This document shows, piece after piece, positions 34,720 to 47,817 of a stretch of DNA of 64,000 nucleotides; the first letter of the stretch is position 1; each line of letters opens with the position of its first letter. Position numbers and translations under genes: made by a program. Source of the DNA: Gnetum montanum (lineage: Eukaryota; Streptophyta; Gnetopsida; Gnetales; Gnetaceae). The notes beneath the pieces are model-generated. The model had not been told where the DNA came from, did not search any database, and worked only from the letters and a program-made list of their open reading frames with translations. The stretch lies in assembly GCA_015680685.1 (NCBI GenBank), contig MNCI01003637.1:46138-110137 (forward strand), written 5' to 3'.

Positions 34720-34929
34720 TAACCCCACAACTAACTAGAAACTCATCCATGAGTTAAAACAAAATGAGGATAGAGTCCCTTACAAAATTGGGAGGTAGTT
34801 TTGACTTGACATGACTTTACTATTTACATGACTTTGAATGCCACATTGGTGTTTTTACAAAAATTGAACATAGTTGACATTTAACAAAAAAAAAATAAAA
34901 ACAAAAACTAAAGTAGCTTGATGTAGGAT

Positions 34930-37685
34930 TTAAGGTCTAGGCAGTGGAGGCTCCTCCATCGGCTTCTTCCCTTTGTTGTCAGGCTTATGAAATTGTAATC
35001 TATTTAGGAGCACCTGAAGCTTTTCTTCCTCTATCCTAAGGTCATGTACCATTCATGTAGATTGCGCAATGTTAGATGGAGTCAGTAGATTCCATAGACT
35101 TGGTAGTTGTGGAAACATTTTATTGGCCTTGATGTAGCATGCTGGAAACTTCCATCATTCTTCTTCAAAAGATGTGAGCACCTTTCTTAACTCTTGGTAA
35201 TTTATCATCCTACATGCCAGGTTTATTGTAACATCTATTTGTCCCTAGTAGCTAGCCTTTACAATCTCAAGCTTGGAGTTATCGACATGTAGCTTCTAGA
35301 AGGCATCCTTTTGATCAGTAAACTCCTTCTTATACATGGCATATATGGTTGCTACTTAAAGCTCGAGCTCATTCTGAGGTTGTATTGCTATCAACATGGC
35401 CAAGTTAGTATACTGAAGATTTGCTAACCCCATGTACTTTGTTAAGTCTTCAATTTGTAGGTCTTTATTCTTTATCTCACCCTAGTGGATGTGGGCTAGG
35501 CTATCCAAGATGGGTTGTCAGTATGGTGTTTGGGTAATGATGGAATTGATTTTGGCCTTTTCCATATGGATTTCCTTTTCATTTATTTCCTTATAGATTC
35601 CCACTTGGTTGCTGAAATGCTTCTTGAGCTTCTTGTGCTTCTTGGCCTTGTTCTGACATGCACTTATTTTAATAACTGATTTCTATTAGATGATGCATAC
35701 TTCCTCCATTGATAGGACTTTGTTCTCATGGGCCAATCTATTCATATCTTGGTTGACTCAAATGAATTATTTTCAAAGCTAATAGATGCTTTCCTCGATA
35801 ACATTCTTTTGCCTCTCAATGTTAATCAACCTTGTGTTATTGATAGTAAGTTTCTTATTCTCCTCCTTAAGAGTAGCTTCTGCTATTGAGGCAATTCACA
35901 CAGCCTTCTTTCTTTTCATCTCTACCTATATATTTCTAGCAATTAGCTATCTTACTTGATTAGTTCTATATTGCTCAACCTGGCCTACGACAATGAATCA
36001 TGCAGGGTCCCTTATTTTTGCTCTCAGACCTATCAATTCTTCCTGTAACCTTTGCATTTCATTTTTAGCATGTTCTACCCTTGTTTCTATCAGCACTAGC
36101 TTTCCCTTGATGGCTATTAAGTCAACCTACACTACAGTGATATCACTAGGAATATCAAAAATATTTTGCATGACATGGCCTATTTACAATAGTTTATCAA
36201 GTACATTCTCATGTTTTGTGAGTGTCATAGAGGTATTGGCTAGCATTTGAGTATCTCTAGCTTTAGATATATTAGCCAACAACACAACAAGGACATTGAA
36301 TGATTCCTTGATATGGTTCATAATTACCTCCACTACTCTTGTTGCATTCTAGTGTTACATGACCACAATTGTAGCACCTTCACTAGTTTCTAGCATCACT
36401 TGGAAGGATGCAGTGTTCCCCAATATCTGTTATGCTTAGTCATCTTCTACTCCTACCTGCAATGATATCTATCCACTAGTAGGATCTATAGAAATTCTAG
36501 GCTTGATGAAGCTCTCTTGTACTCTGTATAGGGTTGAGCCCTCCCTTGCTTCCTAGCTAATAGTATCTACAATTTGGCATAGACAACTCATTAAGGGATG
36601 GTAGTCTTGTGGTGGTGGCAGAGCTTACTGCTTAGATTTATCACCTACAAGTTTTTGTTTGCTGGGTCCTGCTTATTGTTGTTGATCGGTAGCTAGAATG
36701 TTAATGGCTAGTGTAGATCCTGAAACCCCCTCAAATGTCTACAGGCTTTTCTAGTTGATTGTTATTGGATGGCATTGGCTTTGAAATTTTAGCATAGGAT
36801 GCATTATGGGCTTTTCTTGGAACATCATTGGCATAGCCTAGGTTCCCCGCTTGCTTGCATAGCTTCTTGATAAGGAAAGAGAATGTTAATGTTAGTTTCC
36901 CTACCTTTTTCTCCTTGAACCACTTATAGATCTCCAAGAAGAGAAAATGGGTAATGTTGGTATTGAATTTCCCCATCAAAAGTGCACTTCCTCGAACTAC
37001 ATATGTTCAGATCCAATTGAGCCTCTTTGTTGGGAACAAGTGGTAGATCCCAATCTTAAATAGGTCTTATCTTCTATAGTGAGCTTACTATAATCTTTAT
37101 CTTATTTACCATAAGCTTCCTATGGTCACAACTTCTTGGCATTAATGTTGAACCTTGTAAAAATTTGTGCAATGTTGGCTCCAACATTTGGTATGTTCAA
37201 GGCCTTTGCTATTTCCTCAACAGAGAATGGCAATAAGAGCCCTTTAATCTTCATTGTTGCATCATCTTGTTTATTTCACCAGAATTAGTAAACTTCTCTC
37301 AAGTACCATTTGACATTACTAGGTAGTGTTGGCCATAATGGAGATGCTTGAAGTTGTGTCTTAATAACTTCTAGAGCAAACTCCATGAATGGACCAAAGT
37401 TCAATTCCACACTCCATAGACATTATGGATTTTTCTTGAATGGCTTGAAGGTAGTCATTGGATAGTGTGAGATGCTATTTGTTTAGATGCTAGAGGTGCC
37501 TCTACTTCTACTTAGGCTGAATGTTCTGTGACAGGAGTTTGTTGGTGAATGCTGAATGATTAAGCCTCTTGCTCTACATGTTTAACCTGTGAAGTTTATT
37601 CTCTTGCTTGGCCTCTCCTGTGGCCTCTTGGTTCTTTTCTACCATGCTATGAAGGTCCTTCTACTATAGGTCTCTTTGAAGCCAT
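34930..37685 (-). pseudogene. AthB 3' ORF: long coiled-coil protein in env position
   Basis: Frame of about 915 codons on the minus strand from MASKRPIVEGPS (37685) to KKPMEEPPLPRP-stop (34930), with many TAG/TAA/TGA stops. The N-terminal tail is basic (GRKEPRGHRRGQARE). A globular part follows with GLLLPFSVEEIAKALNIPNV and DYSKLTIEDKTYLRL, recalling the uncharacterised plant-transposon domain ORFs near Athila gag/env. The C-terminal half is Lys/Glu/Asn-rich and likely coiled coil (EATLKEENKKLTINNTRLI). AthA holds a homologue in the same place. No membrane segment is evident, so I do not call it an envelope protein. Confidence 0.55.
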
Positions 37686-39989
37686 TTGCAATCATTAAGG
37701 ATTTAAAGTTATCAAGGAATTCAAATTGGTTACTAACAGTTCATAATCCTTTCTCGTATTCTTGGTTTGACCAAGTTTTTATCTTTTTTATTAGTTATGA
37801 TCTTTATCATGATTCTAGAGTTAGAGAAATTTCAAAAAGAAACCCCTAATTGTTATATCTTTGATTAGTATGACCCTCCATAGTTATCATTTTCTTATTT
37901 ATTATGCCTTTAAATGGTTGGTATGGTTAGTTAGGAGAATTAGTTAAGTCCTTTGGCTTTAATTTAATTGGTTAGTTATAATATTCTCATTGTATTCGTA
38001 TACTTGCCCTTTATATTATCTTTTGGGTGTTAGGAAATTTTGGCTCAATTATCTTTAGTTGCATGCAATAAACCCAACCCCTCCACCCCTCCATGACTAA
38101 GTTAAGCACTCTGAGATAAATAGGGTTCAGGAATTTCTAAAATTAGAGTTATGGTGTTGAGAAGTTTAGTTGCTAGAGCTTAGAGAAATTACGAAAAATC
38201 CTCTTGCTATGAAATGGCAGAATGAAAAAATTTTCTAACTCCTACTTGTATATATAATATTATATATACATGACATTATTAATACAACATTGTAGCTTTG
38301 ACATCCTTGGACATACAACATTGTAGTTACGACATCACCATTAAAAAAATTGAATTTTTGATGGATTTTTCATGGAAAATTTGAGTTAATTAGATGACTT
38401 GGAAGACATAAAGGCTATCTAAAGGATCTTGAATCATAAATGATGCTTGGATTTCAAATATTTAATGTTCAAATGTCATAAGGAAGGAATCTTGGGCAAT
38501 GAAACTTTATTAAGTATATATGAGATGGATTAAGGATTCCTAACATATGGACAGATTATAAAATTTTACAAGAAGTGATCTTTAAGTAATAAAGTGTAGG
38601 AAATGCACAAAATGATGTGGAATTGATCATAAGGTATGAGGTACAAGAGTTATATAAGTGGGTCCTCCCTAAAGTAGGCTTTAGCTCTTAGTACCCTGGT
38701 ATAACCATGCCTATAAGTGTTTGTAGGTACTCAAGGAGTTGAATGTAGAATGTACTTGTCTTGTAAAAAAAATATGTTAGTATTGCTAAGGTTGGAAAAA
38801 TTACACTATATTATACAAAACCATAGAATTATGATCAAAGATACTAGTGAGGTGGAATGGGATTAGAAGGGATTGTAGAAATTGGGACATGAGGTGTCTT
38901 AACATAGACATAATGAATCCATGTGTGTGATATGTGGTTAAAGTAATCATTAGCCCTTCCATCCAAAATCCAAACCAAGTCCATACGACTTTCTAGTGAC
39001 ATTGCATTGTATCATCCCTAGGACTAACAACTATAAGACCACCATTGTTGCAATAAGTATTACCACTTGGCAATGTAGTTCAAGGAAGACATTTATTAAT
39101 AGTGCACTTATTTTTTTGGATTTCCAGGAAGCCACCTATCTTCAAGCATGGGTAACATGTCTTTCGAGGGAGACTGCCAAAATTTTATTCTATGTTTTTT
39201 TTATACTTTTATTATGTTGAGCTTATCAGAGGAATACCTTCAGGCATGGGTAACATGTCTTTTTAGTAACATGGTAAGGAAACACTTATTGTACTCTTAC
39301 TTCCATTTTTGGTTAGAACTAAAGAAAATAATACAATCTTAACAACAAGATAAGACTCATAAGAGTGGTCTTAAAGAATCCACAAGTCCTCTTGATGTCA
39401 CACCCTTTTCATTCCTACTTGGTTCTTCACTCTTCTGTCCAGGCATAATGATCATAAGTTTATTTTATTTTTATTGTGGAAAGAATATCACTATGACTAT
39501 GGTAAGAACCTCTTGTTATTAAAAATGAGTGGATGAAGGATGTGGTCTCATTGTATATGAAATTAGTTCTTCATGATTTAATAATATAGGGAAATCTTCA
39601 CCTTATTGGGACTACATCTTACTCTGTTCCTTGCATTTTATTGGAGAAAACCAACAAAAATATGTATAGGAAAATTGATGAAAATTATCAAAAATAGAGA
39701 AAGAATTTGAAAAATGCCAAAGAAGATGAAATGATTAAGAAATGAAAAAGTATAAAAGAATGAAAAAATATCAAAGAATGTAAAAAGTACTAAGAAAAGA
39801 AAAAGATTCAGTTTGATGCCTAAGTATCATATAGGGCAACCCCATGACTGTCATTGAAAATAGTTAACCAAAACATCAAACAGGTATAAGATGATTTAAT
39901 GAACTGGATAAAGTTTACAAAGGAATCAGGATGTTCATAGTATGGTTGAACTTGTTGAATATTGACTAGAACAAGTTTGTGTGGGAAAT
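37686..39989 (-). other. AthB spacer between pol and 3' ORF
   Basis: AT-rich and non-coding. It contains a duplicated motif GCATGGGTAACATGTCTTT (39148 and 39244, period about 98 bp). AthA has a colinear but diverged spacer at about 14300-15800. Confidence 0.5.
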
Positions 39990-42760
39990 TTGGGTGGTAA
40001 AATTGCATGACTCCTAAAGGATACAGTGCATGGATGATGTAGGATCCTTCCCATAAGGTTTGGAATGTATCCTTCTATGGTACATGATTACTATTATAGT
40101 ATAGGACCCTTATTGCCTGGTTGGATTGATACTTGTTGGATATATGCATCATGCCTGTGTTTAGAGTAGTTCTTATGTATTTCATTGCTCATTAGGGTGA
40201 CAAGTCTATTTTCTTTTAAGAGGTTGAAATTCATAAGATGTTCCTTCTATGTTAGGCTCAAGTCTAGGTCAATTTTACTAGTAGTAGCTAACTTTTGTAG
40301 CTGTGCTTAGATTGGTAGTGTAGGTAATTTTCTATAGACTAGCTTGTAGGGTGAATATCCTATGGGAAGTTTCCATGTGGTCTTATAGGCTCATTGAACA
40401 TCATTTAGTTTGGTGATCTAGTCTTCCCTAAATCCACTAATGGTTCTAGTTAATATCCTTATAATTTCTTAGTTAGTCACTTATGCTTGACCATTTGCTT
40501 AGGGGTGGTATGATGTAGTCAACTTATGGTTCAACCCAAGTTGTTGCATAAGCTTTTTAAATGTAGCATCCATGAAGTATGTCCCATTATTTGATATGAG
40601 CATTTTTGGTACTCCAAATATATTTATCACATGTTATTGAAAGAATTTAGTAGCCATTTTTGCTGTACAATCCTTGATTACAACTACTTATGTCCATTTA
40701 GTATAATAATCAACTATCACTATGATGTATACTTTCTCATTTGACATTGGTGTTATGAACCCCATGAAATCAATTCCCCATATGTCAAATGGTTCCAATG
40801 GTTGTATTCATTTTTGTGGCTCTTCATTCTTGGCTATTATTCCTTTGTCATGCTAACATCTCTACAAGATTAGGTGAAATTATGTGCATCTCAGAATATG
40901 ATAGGTTAGAAGTAGCCTACCATCATTAGCTTAAGTGCTATTCTATGCCCTACATAGTGACCACCACATGGTCCTTCATGCACATCCTGTAAAATTCTTT
41001 GTTGGTTCTTTTCTAGAACACACCATCTCACTAGTCCATTAGCATAAATCTTGTAGAGATTTCTATTTATTTCCATATACCTCTTCACTTTATGAAGGAA
41101 CTACGCTTTTTATTTTCTATTTTACTCGATAAGGAGTTCCTATGTGAGAAGATAAATCATATAATTAGTGATCCATGATTTCTTTGTCGAGTTGATAGCC
41201 ATTATTATTTTCATAAACAAGTTCTCATCAAGGAACTAGTTTGATAATGGTTCTTCTTACTCTTGTGATTCCCACCTTAGCCTTAACAACTGATCTGCTA
41301 GGACATTCTTGATGCCCTTCTTGTTAATCATGGTAATGTCAAATTCTTATAATATTATGAGTCATCTTATCATTGTAGGACTCACCACTGGTTTATTCAT
41401 TAGAAATTAGATTGCACAATGGTCTGTGTGGACATAGATAGGATACCCGAGCATGTAATGTTTGAATTTTTCCAATGTGTAGACGACGGTCATAAGCTCA
41501 TTTTTAGTAATGGTTTAATTAAGTTGTGCTCCAATGATGCTTCTACTAGCACAATGTATGTAGTATGGCCTCTTTTGATCATCAATCTATGTTAATACTA
41601 CCTCTAGTATGTAATTGGAAGCATTCGTCATTATGTGGAAGGGCTTGGACCAATTTAGAGCTCTAAGGATTGGTGTTTCTATTAACTTCTATTTTAGTGT
41701 CTCAAATGCCTTCTCACATTACTCTATCCACTAGAATGATGCATCTTTCTTGATTAATTCTACTAATAGTTTTGCTATCTTGGAAAACTTTTCTATTGAC
41801 CTTTGATAATATCCTGTATGACCTAGAAATGATCTAACCTTCTTAATGGTTTGTGGCCTTTGGGTGATGTTATGAATGACTCTTATCTTTTCTTGGTTTA
41901 CTTCTATTCCTTTCCATGATATCTGATGTCCTAAAATGATCCCATCTTGGACCATTAGATGGATTTTCTACCAATTGAACTTTAAATTATTTTTAGCACA
42001 TATTTTTAGGACCTTATTCAAATGATCTAATGCTTGCTTGAAATCTAGCCCATAAGTAGAGAAATCATCTATTAGTACTTCTATGCCATCACCAATTTGC
42101 TTCTAGAGAATACTTAGTACTAACCTCTGGAAGGTAGTAGGCACATTACATAGATTGAAAGGCATTTGCTTATAAGAAAATGTCACCCATGGATTGGTGA
42201 ATGTAGTCTTTTCTTGATCTTTTGGTGCAATGTGGATTTGGTTATGTTTGTTATACCCATCAAGAAAGCTATAGTACTGATGTCCTGCTATAGTATTAAG
42301 GACTTGGTTAACAAATGACAAAGAAAAATAGTCTTTGAATGTTATAGAGTTTAACAACTAAAAATTAATACATACTCTCCACTTGTCATGCTTCTTCAAA
42401 ATAATGACAAAAGGGCTAATCCATTCACTATCCACAATGGTGTAGATGAATCCTACTTTTAATAACTTTTTCAATTCCTATTTTACTACTTCCTTGAGCT
42501 TAGGATTCAACCTTCTTTGAAGCTAGTGATATGGCTTGACAACTAGATTTGGTATTGACATATTTGTGGAATAATGCTTGTTATCTCATCATACAACCAT
42601 GTGAATGTTGTTGGCCATTTGTTGACTACTTTCAATAATCTCTTCTTGTAATCTTTATCAAGGTTGGTTAGTATTTTGTTATTTAGCAAGGCATATTCTA
42701 GCATATTCGGTAGTGCTTTCAACTCTAACAATTTTAGCTCAAACTTATTTAGGATCTCTA
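39990..42760 (-). pseudogene. pol: AthB pol: RT, RNase H and integrase (degenerate)
   Basis: Read right to left. Start of pol: LELKALPNMLEYALL (about 42730) and WLYDEITSIIPQICQYQI. Reverse transcriptase (42357-41731): YYSFLDGYNKHNQIHIAPKD, TTFTNPWVTFSYKQMPFNLC, then GHQISWKGIEVNQEKI and KVRSFLGHTGYYQRSI. RNase H (about 41680-41280): YTLEKFKHYMLGYPIYVHTD. Integrase (41090-39990): zinc-binding region VHEGPCGGHYVGHRIALKLM and core relics such as the NLG/PxANGQA region and GYSPYKLVY. Replaced Gln/Trp codons (TAG) and frameshifts are common. The style fits Athila/Tat pol; the canonical YVDD site is not readable. Confidence 0.8.
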
Positions 42761-45700
42761 ACTATCCCCACTTAATATTTTCTTCCTTATGTGAATGTGC
42801 ATAGGGGTGTTTTCTTCGTAACTGTTCTAACTTATTTGTTCTCTTAACATAGGCAATTATGATCTTATTAGTTGATTCCATGTATATTTTAGATTTTATC
42901 TCTTTATCAACAATCATCCACTAGGTTCCTTCTTCTTTAGTGGCTACCACATATAGACATTGTTGCATACACATTTCTTCTACAAATTGGTTGCATGCTA
43001 TGCTGTTCCTTTGTATAATAGCCCAAATTCTCTACACGCAGTTGCACCTATTATCATTGTATGTGATACATGTAACTCAACGTCTTTGTATAATGCTAGC
43101 TTCATCTTCCTTAGAAATCTCCAAGGATAAATTTTTGATTCAAAGCTTAGCATCCACAGTGCTAAGCCATGTTCTTTCCATTATTACAGGAAATTCTCCC
43201 TTATTTTTCTTCAAGTGTATTACTAGGAAATCGATAGGGTAAGACTAGCCACTAATGATGGTGATGACATCATCTATCTATCCAAGTGGAATAGTGATTG
43301 AATAATATACAAGCTCAATTAATAGAAAAGTCATCTAGAAGAGCATCACTAGTGCCATTATATGGAGTTCCCATTCTTTGAACCCTTTCTAAACTTGTTT
43401 AGAAGAATGGATGTTTCCTGGATTGTGGTTCATTCATTACTATCCCATCTTATGTTTTTATTGTCCTTGTTCTATTCTTCTACAATGGTTATGATGGTAG
43501 ATCACCTTGCATGATTGGTGGTGCCAATAGTGGTAAGGAATTGGAAGGTTGGTTTGATGAACTAGTTGTTGGTTGATGTGCGTAGAGATTATGATCCATC
43601 CTTAGAGTGGTAGGTATCTAATACTCTGGTGGATAATAATGAGAAGAAGTGTGAATTAAAGCATTTTCTAGAGAGATTGGATGTTTTACATAATATCCAT
43701 AAGGATCTAGTTGCCTATATGGATATTGTTACCTTGGCGATGGCATTACCCATGCTTGTGGTTGTTGCTATTACTACTAGTATTGCTCCTACAGTTGAGG
43801 GTAGGCTTGACTTGGGTAGTAAGCTAGATAGAAGGGTTTTTTGAGATTATCCTAAGGATAAGGTAATTTTCTTGGCATTTTCTTTTTAATAAATTTTGGA
43901 TTGAGTGCATATGCCCTAGACTCTTACAAGTGGATCATAATAGGGCAACATCCCTTAGGATGTTCATATTGGCACACCTTGCATCCTTCATCTTCTTTTG
44001 AAGTAGAGTTTATACATTTCTCAATTGTAGTAACTTTTTATTTCTATTTATAACCTTGTTCATGATCTCTTCTCTTCTTCTTGTCTTTACCTTTGTTGAA
44101 TGCTTGTTCAATCCTTTCTTCTACTATCTTAAGAGCTATAGCAAACTTTTCATCCACTAAGTCCTACATCTTCTCTACCTTTGTTGCTATATCACTAATT
44201 GACTTTTGGATTTGTAGATTTTTCTTTTGAATTACATCCTCTAAGGTTTCTTCTTTTTTGTTTTTTGCACATTTGAACATCTCATTTTCTTATTGATGGA
44301 TCTCAATTATATTCTTTAGCTTATTCTCTTTTCTTTAACTCTCCTTCCTTTTTTGCCGCTTGGTCTATTAACCTTTGGATCTAATGGACAACCATCTTTG
44401 ATAATATTTCTTAGGAATAAACCCAAAGGGTCTCTCTAGTTTTGTTTGTTAAATCATCAACAATCTGTTTGAGTTGTTTCCTCTATGAGAATACATGGCC
44501 TTGGCATCTATGTAGAAGAGAATAAGATCTACCCATTACTACATCAAGGGATTCATGTATCCCTTGCTTCCATCCTTGGATTTGCTTTATGAGGTTAGAC
44601 ACTATTGAGCAAGTATGATACTTTTTGTTAAAGAGCTTGAACATGGTACTCCACCTTCTAATCAAATCTAGTTCTAATGATCTATACTAGCTCTTTATCT
44701 CCTTGATGAGTATTCTAGGAAATAACTTTGATTTTTGCTAGTTACTTTTAATGTTTTGAAGACCAAGCATCATGGAATTCTTGAAGGTGATGTTGGGGAT
44801 CTATGCTATATTGTCCTACAAATTTAGAAATAATTTTCATATCTAGTCACTTGATGCAACTATCCATCACATGCCTAGTGGAAATATATATAGCTTCTCT
44901 GATATTTATCATTCTTTGAGTGGCTAGTAGGGGTTCTTCATAGTTATCAGGTTTGTAAGCTCTATTGTAGTGGTTACCCCTTTAATGCTCATAACACTCT
45001 CTATCCTCGTGTCCATTATCTCTTCATTGTTCATAATCATTCTCTTAGTCATCAAGATACCTTCTTCTATACTCTCTCTCATAATCTCTTCATTTTTCTT
45101 TGTTGTGATCTCTTGATCTATGTTCCTTCCTATCAGACTTCATAGATGAATATGAGGAGGAAGATGAGATAATTGGAGAATGGTGCCAGTTGGTTCTCCT
45201 TCTGTGACTTCATGATTCATCCTCTTTTGGTTGTACAAAAGCTCTAGGTCTTGAGCTCTATTTGCGTCTAAATTCTATTGCATTCCTTCCAAGGTATTTT
45301 GCCAAAGTTTACTTTAAGTCTATGTTGGTAAGGTCTTCAATATGTATTATTGATGTATGAGAGTGAGATCCATGAGTTTGATAGAACTTTTCAGCTTGGA
45401 GCGAAGCATCTTTTATTTCTTCTAGGACAACTGTCTAAGGTACCTTCTTTTCTTTGTCATGTTCATGCTATGCTTCTATGATGGCATCCCTTATTACTTG
45501 AGCCTCTATTAGCTAGTATTGCCTTGTCATGTTATTTGTGGCTTGGTAGCTTTCTTGTTCATGACTTAAGTTGGCCTTCATGAGGATTGCTTGAAATATT
45601 AATGGTGTGGAACATTCTAGTGGCAGAACTATGTTTCTTTGCAAGTCTCTTCATTTACGTTGTTCATGCTAATGAAGAATGAATGTGAAATCAGGATAGT

Positions 45701-45832
45701 ATGGGTTAGCATGAGCATATGTAATTCTTGTTTACATCAGTGCACTCTAGACTTCTTCATGATGTGTTATCTCATGACTTCTTTGAACTTCTTTGGTAAG
45801 TGATGATTTTTCTCTAAGTGTGGAAGCCATGT
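42761..45832 (-). pseudogene. gag: AthB gag and protease region (degenerate)
   Basis: Begins at the ATG at 45832 (MASTLREKSSLTKEVQ). In order: Gln/His-rich N-terminal region; an Arg/Ser/Glu-rich basic segment with RRRTNWHHSPIISSSSSYSS (about 45190-45140); then a Gag core with LDMKIISKFVGQYSIDPQHH and LQEFHDAWSSKH (about 44860-44750); a Lys-rich stretch; and a zinc-knuckle-like CKVCQYEHPKGCC (about 43985-43945). The protease region before pol (about 43500-42760) is too decayed to find its active site. Stops are numerous. Confidence 0.7.
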
Positions 45833-45960
45833 TATATTCTTGATGCTTAAGTGTGTGTCTATATGTTTTATTAAGTTTGATCAAAGGTATGAAAAATAAA
45901 CTTTATGATTTATGATACAATGAACTCTAAGAGATTAACTACTAAGCACACATTGACACA

Positions 45961-45978
45961 TCCCTCACAACAATGCCA
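45961..45978 (-). other. AthB primer-binding site (decayed)
   Basis: Minus strand TGGCATTGTTGTGAGGGA, four bases after the LTR end. It matches the Asp/Glu-tRNA-type PBS used by many Athila elements (TGGCGCCGTTGCCGGGGA) at 12 of 18 positions; five of six differences are C-to-T or G-to-A. Confidence 0.6.
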
Positions 45979-45982
45979 ATGA

Positions 45983-46839
45983 TGAGCAGTGATGTATCCC
46001 AACACTTTACCATACAAGTCACAAGTGTTTAAGCATGAGGAGATCATATTTCATGGATGGAAAATGTAAGTATGCTAGGAGTTGATGTTAAGTTTGGATC
46101 ATTGTCCTCTCACTTTGAGTTAGTGAAATCTAGATGTATGGTTTAACTCATAGTGAGGCATATGATAGATGATGCTGCAAGGCTCTCATTACTCCTAGTG
46201 ATAAATATGATTAAAATGGAATTAAAGACTAAGTCTAAGCAACACAAAAATGTAAATCTATTTTATCCTAGTCGTGATGAGTATCCATTCCTAATTTACT
46301 GGTCATGTCTTGGGCTCATGTAATTGTCATTGGGATTACCAAGTGGAATCACTATTGAGCAAATTAAGAAAGATCACCACTGGGTTACCAAACAATTACA
46401 CTTTAATCCTCAAAACCAATCATACCCATTTTTCTTAACTAATGAGCATGAAAAGTAAAGTACTTTAGAATGTAAATGATTAAACTAAGAAAATAGGAAA
46501 ATTATGCTAAGTAAACCATAGGACAAAAGAACTAAGGAATGATATAATGATGTAAAACAATCTTGATCTTTATTACTGGTCATAAACTATGTTGAAGTAA
46601 AATTTACTCAAATAAAGACTTGAATAAACTACTTAACACCATAATGTGGGCATTCACACTATCACTAAAACTACAAAATGAAACTGCAAGAGTTTGGGTA
46701 AGAATTGGAGAAAATGGTTATTTCTTGTACCTCCAAGTGTTAATATTTATAGGGTCACACAACTCTCGAGACATTGTATCAACAATGACATAGCATGAGT
46801 TATGATATTGCATTTGACAAAAGAAAAATGATTTTATCA
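45983..46839 (-). repeat. AthB 5' LTR
   Basis: 857 bp, uninterrupted, homologous to 27749-28150 plus 34249-34719. It provides the reference showing that TatC split the 3' LTR. The edges are TGAGCAGTGATG (left) and GATTTTATCA (right). Confidence 0.85.
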
Positions 46840-46959
46840 TATATCCTAACTTGAGTTTGAGCTTAGGTGTAACCACTCAAAAGAGGTTAGGGGTCTTGGA
46901 ACCTAAAATAATTGAAACATAGGTACACCCTAAGATTAATAGAAGCTTATAACTTAGTG

Positions 46960-47030
46960 CTACCTAGTAGAATTGAACCTATGACCTAAGGTTACTAAGC
47001 CAAGAATTGTACTACTAGGCTAACACCTCA
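46960..47030 (-). repeat. tRNA-derived SINE-like sequence
   Basis: On the minus strand TTAGCCTAGTAGTACAAT (A-box-like, 47023-47006) is followed by AGGTCATAGGTTCAATTCT (B-box GGTTCAATTCT, 46979-46969). Order and spacing fit an RNA polymerase III promoter. It does not fold as a functional tRNA and lies against the AthB LTR edge, so a SINE relic is more likely than a tRNA gene. Confidence 0.45.
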
Positions 47031-47817
47031 TTCACTCAAAAGAGATTAGGCTTTCACTCATCTACCAACTTTCTTAGGACCTCACTTAGCAGGATGAGCA
47101 TTGTGGATCCATGTGATGACCCTTTTTTATATCATAATTTAGATTTAATGAACTTAAGCTTATTTAAATCAATTGCTAATTTTTCACTTTTAGACTTAAA
47201 TTATTTTGAGGATACAATATTTTTATGAAGGTGCACATTCTTTATATATACTTCAAATTCAAGATTTTTAACTTCCAAATACCAATCACAAACCTTTATA
47301 GTTGATTGTTTAAAAGTATTTTTGATAATATTAATATTCCTTTCTATGATCAATTCTTTAAGATGAGCTAACTAGGAATTCATTATAAAGAACTTCAGAG
47401 GGTACTCTAAAAATAAACATGCACTAAAATTCAAAAGAAAGGAAATGAAATTTAAATACGTTGATAAAAGCAAAAAGAAAAAAGAAAAACCTTATTTAGA
47501 AGAATCATTAGTGTTAAGTAAATGTAAACCCTCTTCAAACAATGAATCTTTACATGGCTGAATAAGAGTCTAGCTCTTAGCCTCTACTATCAATAGTTTG
47601 AAGTCCCTAGGCAAAAGAGTAATTTCTACAATAGCATTAAGCTTTGCACAATGTTAATTCATAGTAAAGAAAGATGTTAAAGAAGACTAAAATAAGTAAA
47701 AAATGATTCAATTAAACCTATTCTAAGATATCATTCAAATAGTTCTTATTAATTCTTCACACTTCTTATGTAATGCTATTTATAAGCATATTGTTTTGTT
47801 TGAAAAAAATAAAGAAT
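47031..47817. other. AT-rich interval, no gene seen
   Basis: No supported feature; many short A/T runs. Confidence 0.4.

Larger units (their letters stand above)
27749..46839 (-). mobile_element. AthB: Athila-like LTR retrotransposon, split by TatC
   Basis: Minus-strand element: 5' LTR 46839-45983, PBS 45978-45961, gag from 45832, pol about 42760-39990, non-coding spacer, coiled-coil 3' ORF 37685-34930, then 3' LTR 34719-34249 plus 28150-27749. TatC (28151-34248) sits inside the 3' LTR. Without TatC the element is about 13 kb. The LTRs start TGATAAAATC and end at TGAGC...TG-side boundaries (plus-strand left edge TGAGCRGTGA). I found no matching target-site duplication. Athila assignment rests on the RT/integrase style, the decayed Asp/Glu-type PBS and the extra ORF after pol. 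Confidence 0.8.

Noticed and set aside
34930-37685. Calling the AthB 3' ORF an envelope gene
   Set aside because: Only the position fits. No signal peptide, cleavage site or membrane segment is visible, and the C-terminal half looks like a coiled coil.
46960-47030. A functional tRNA gene
   Set aside because: A- and B-box-like parts are present, but no acceptor stem pairs and the anticodon arm is not formed.
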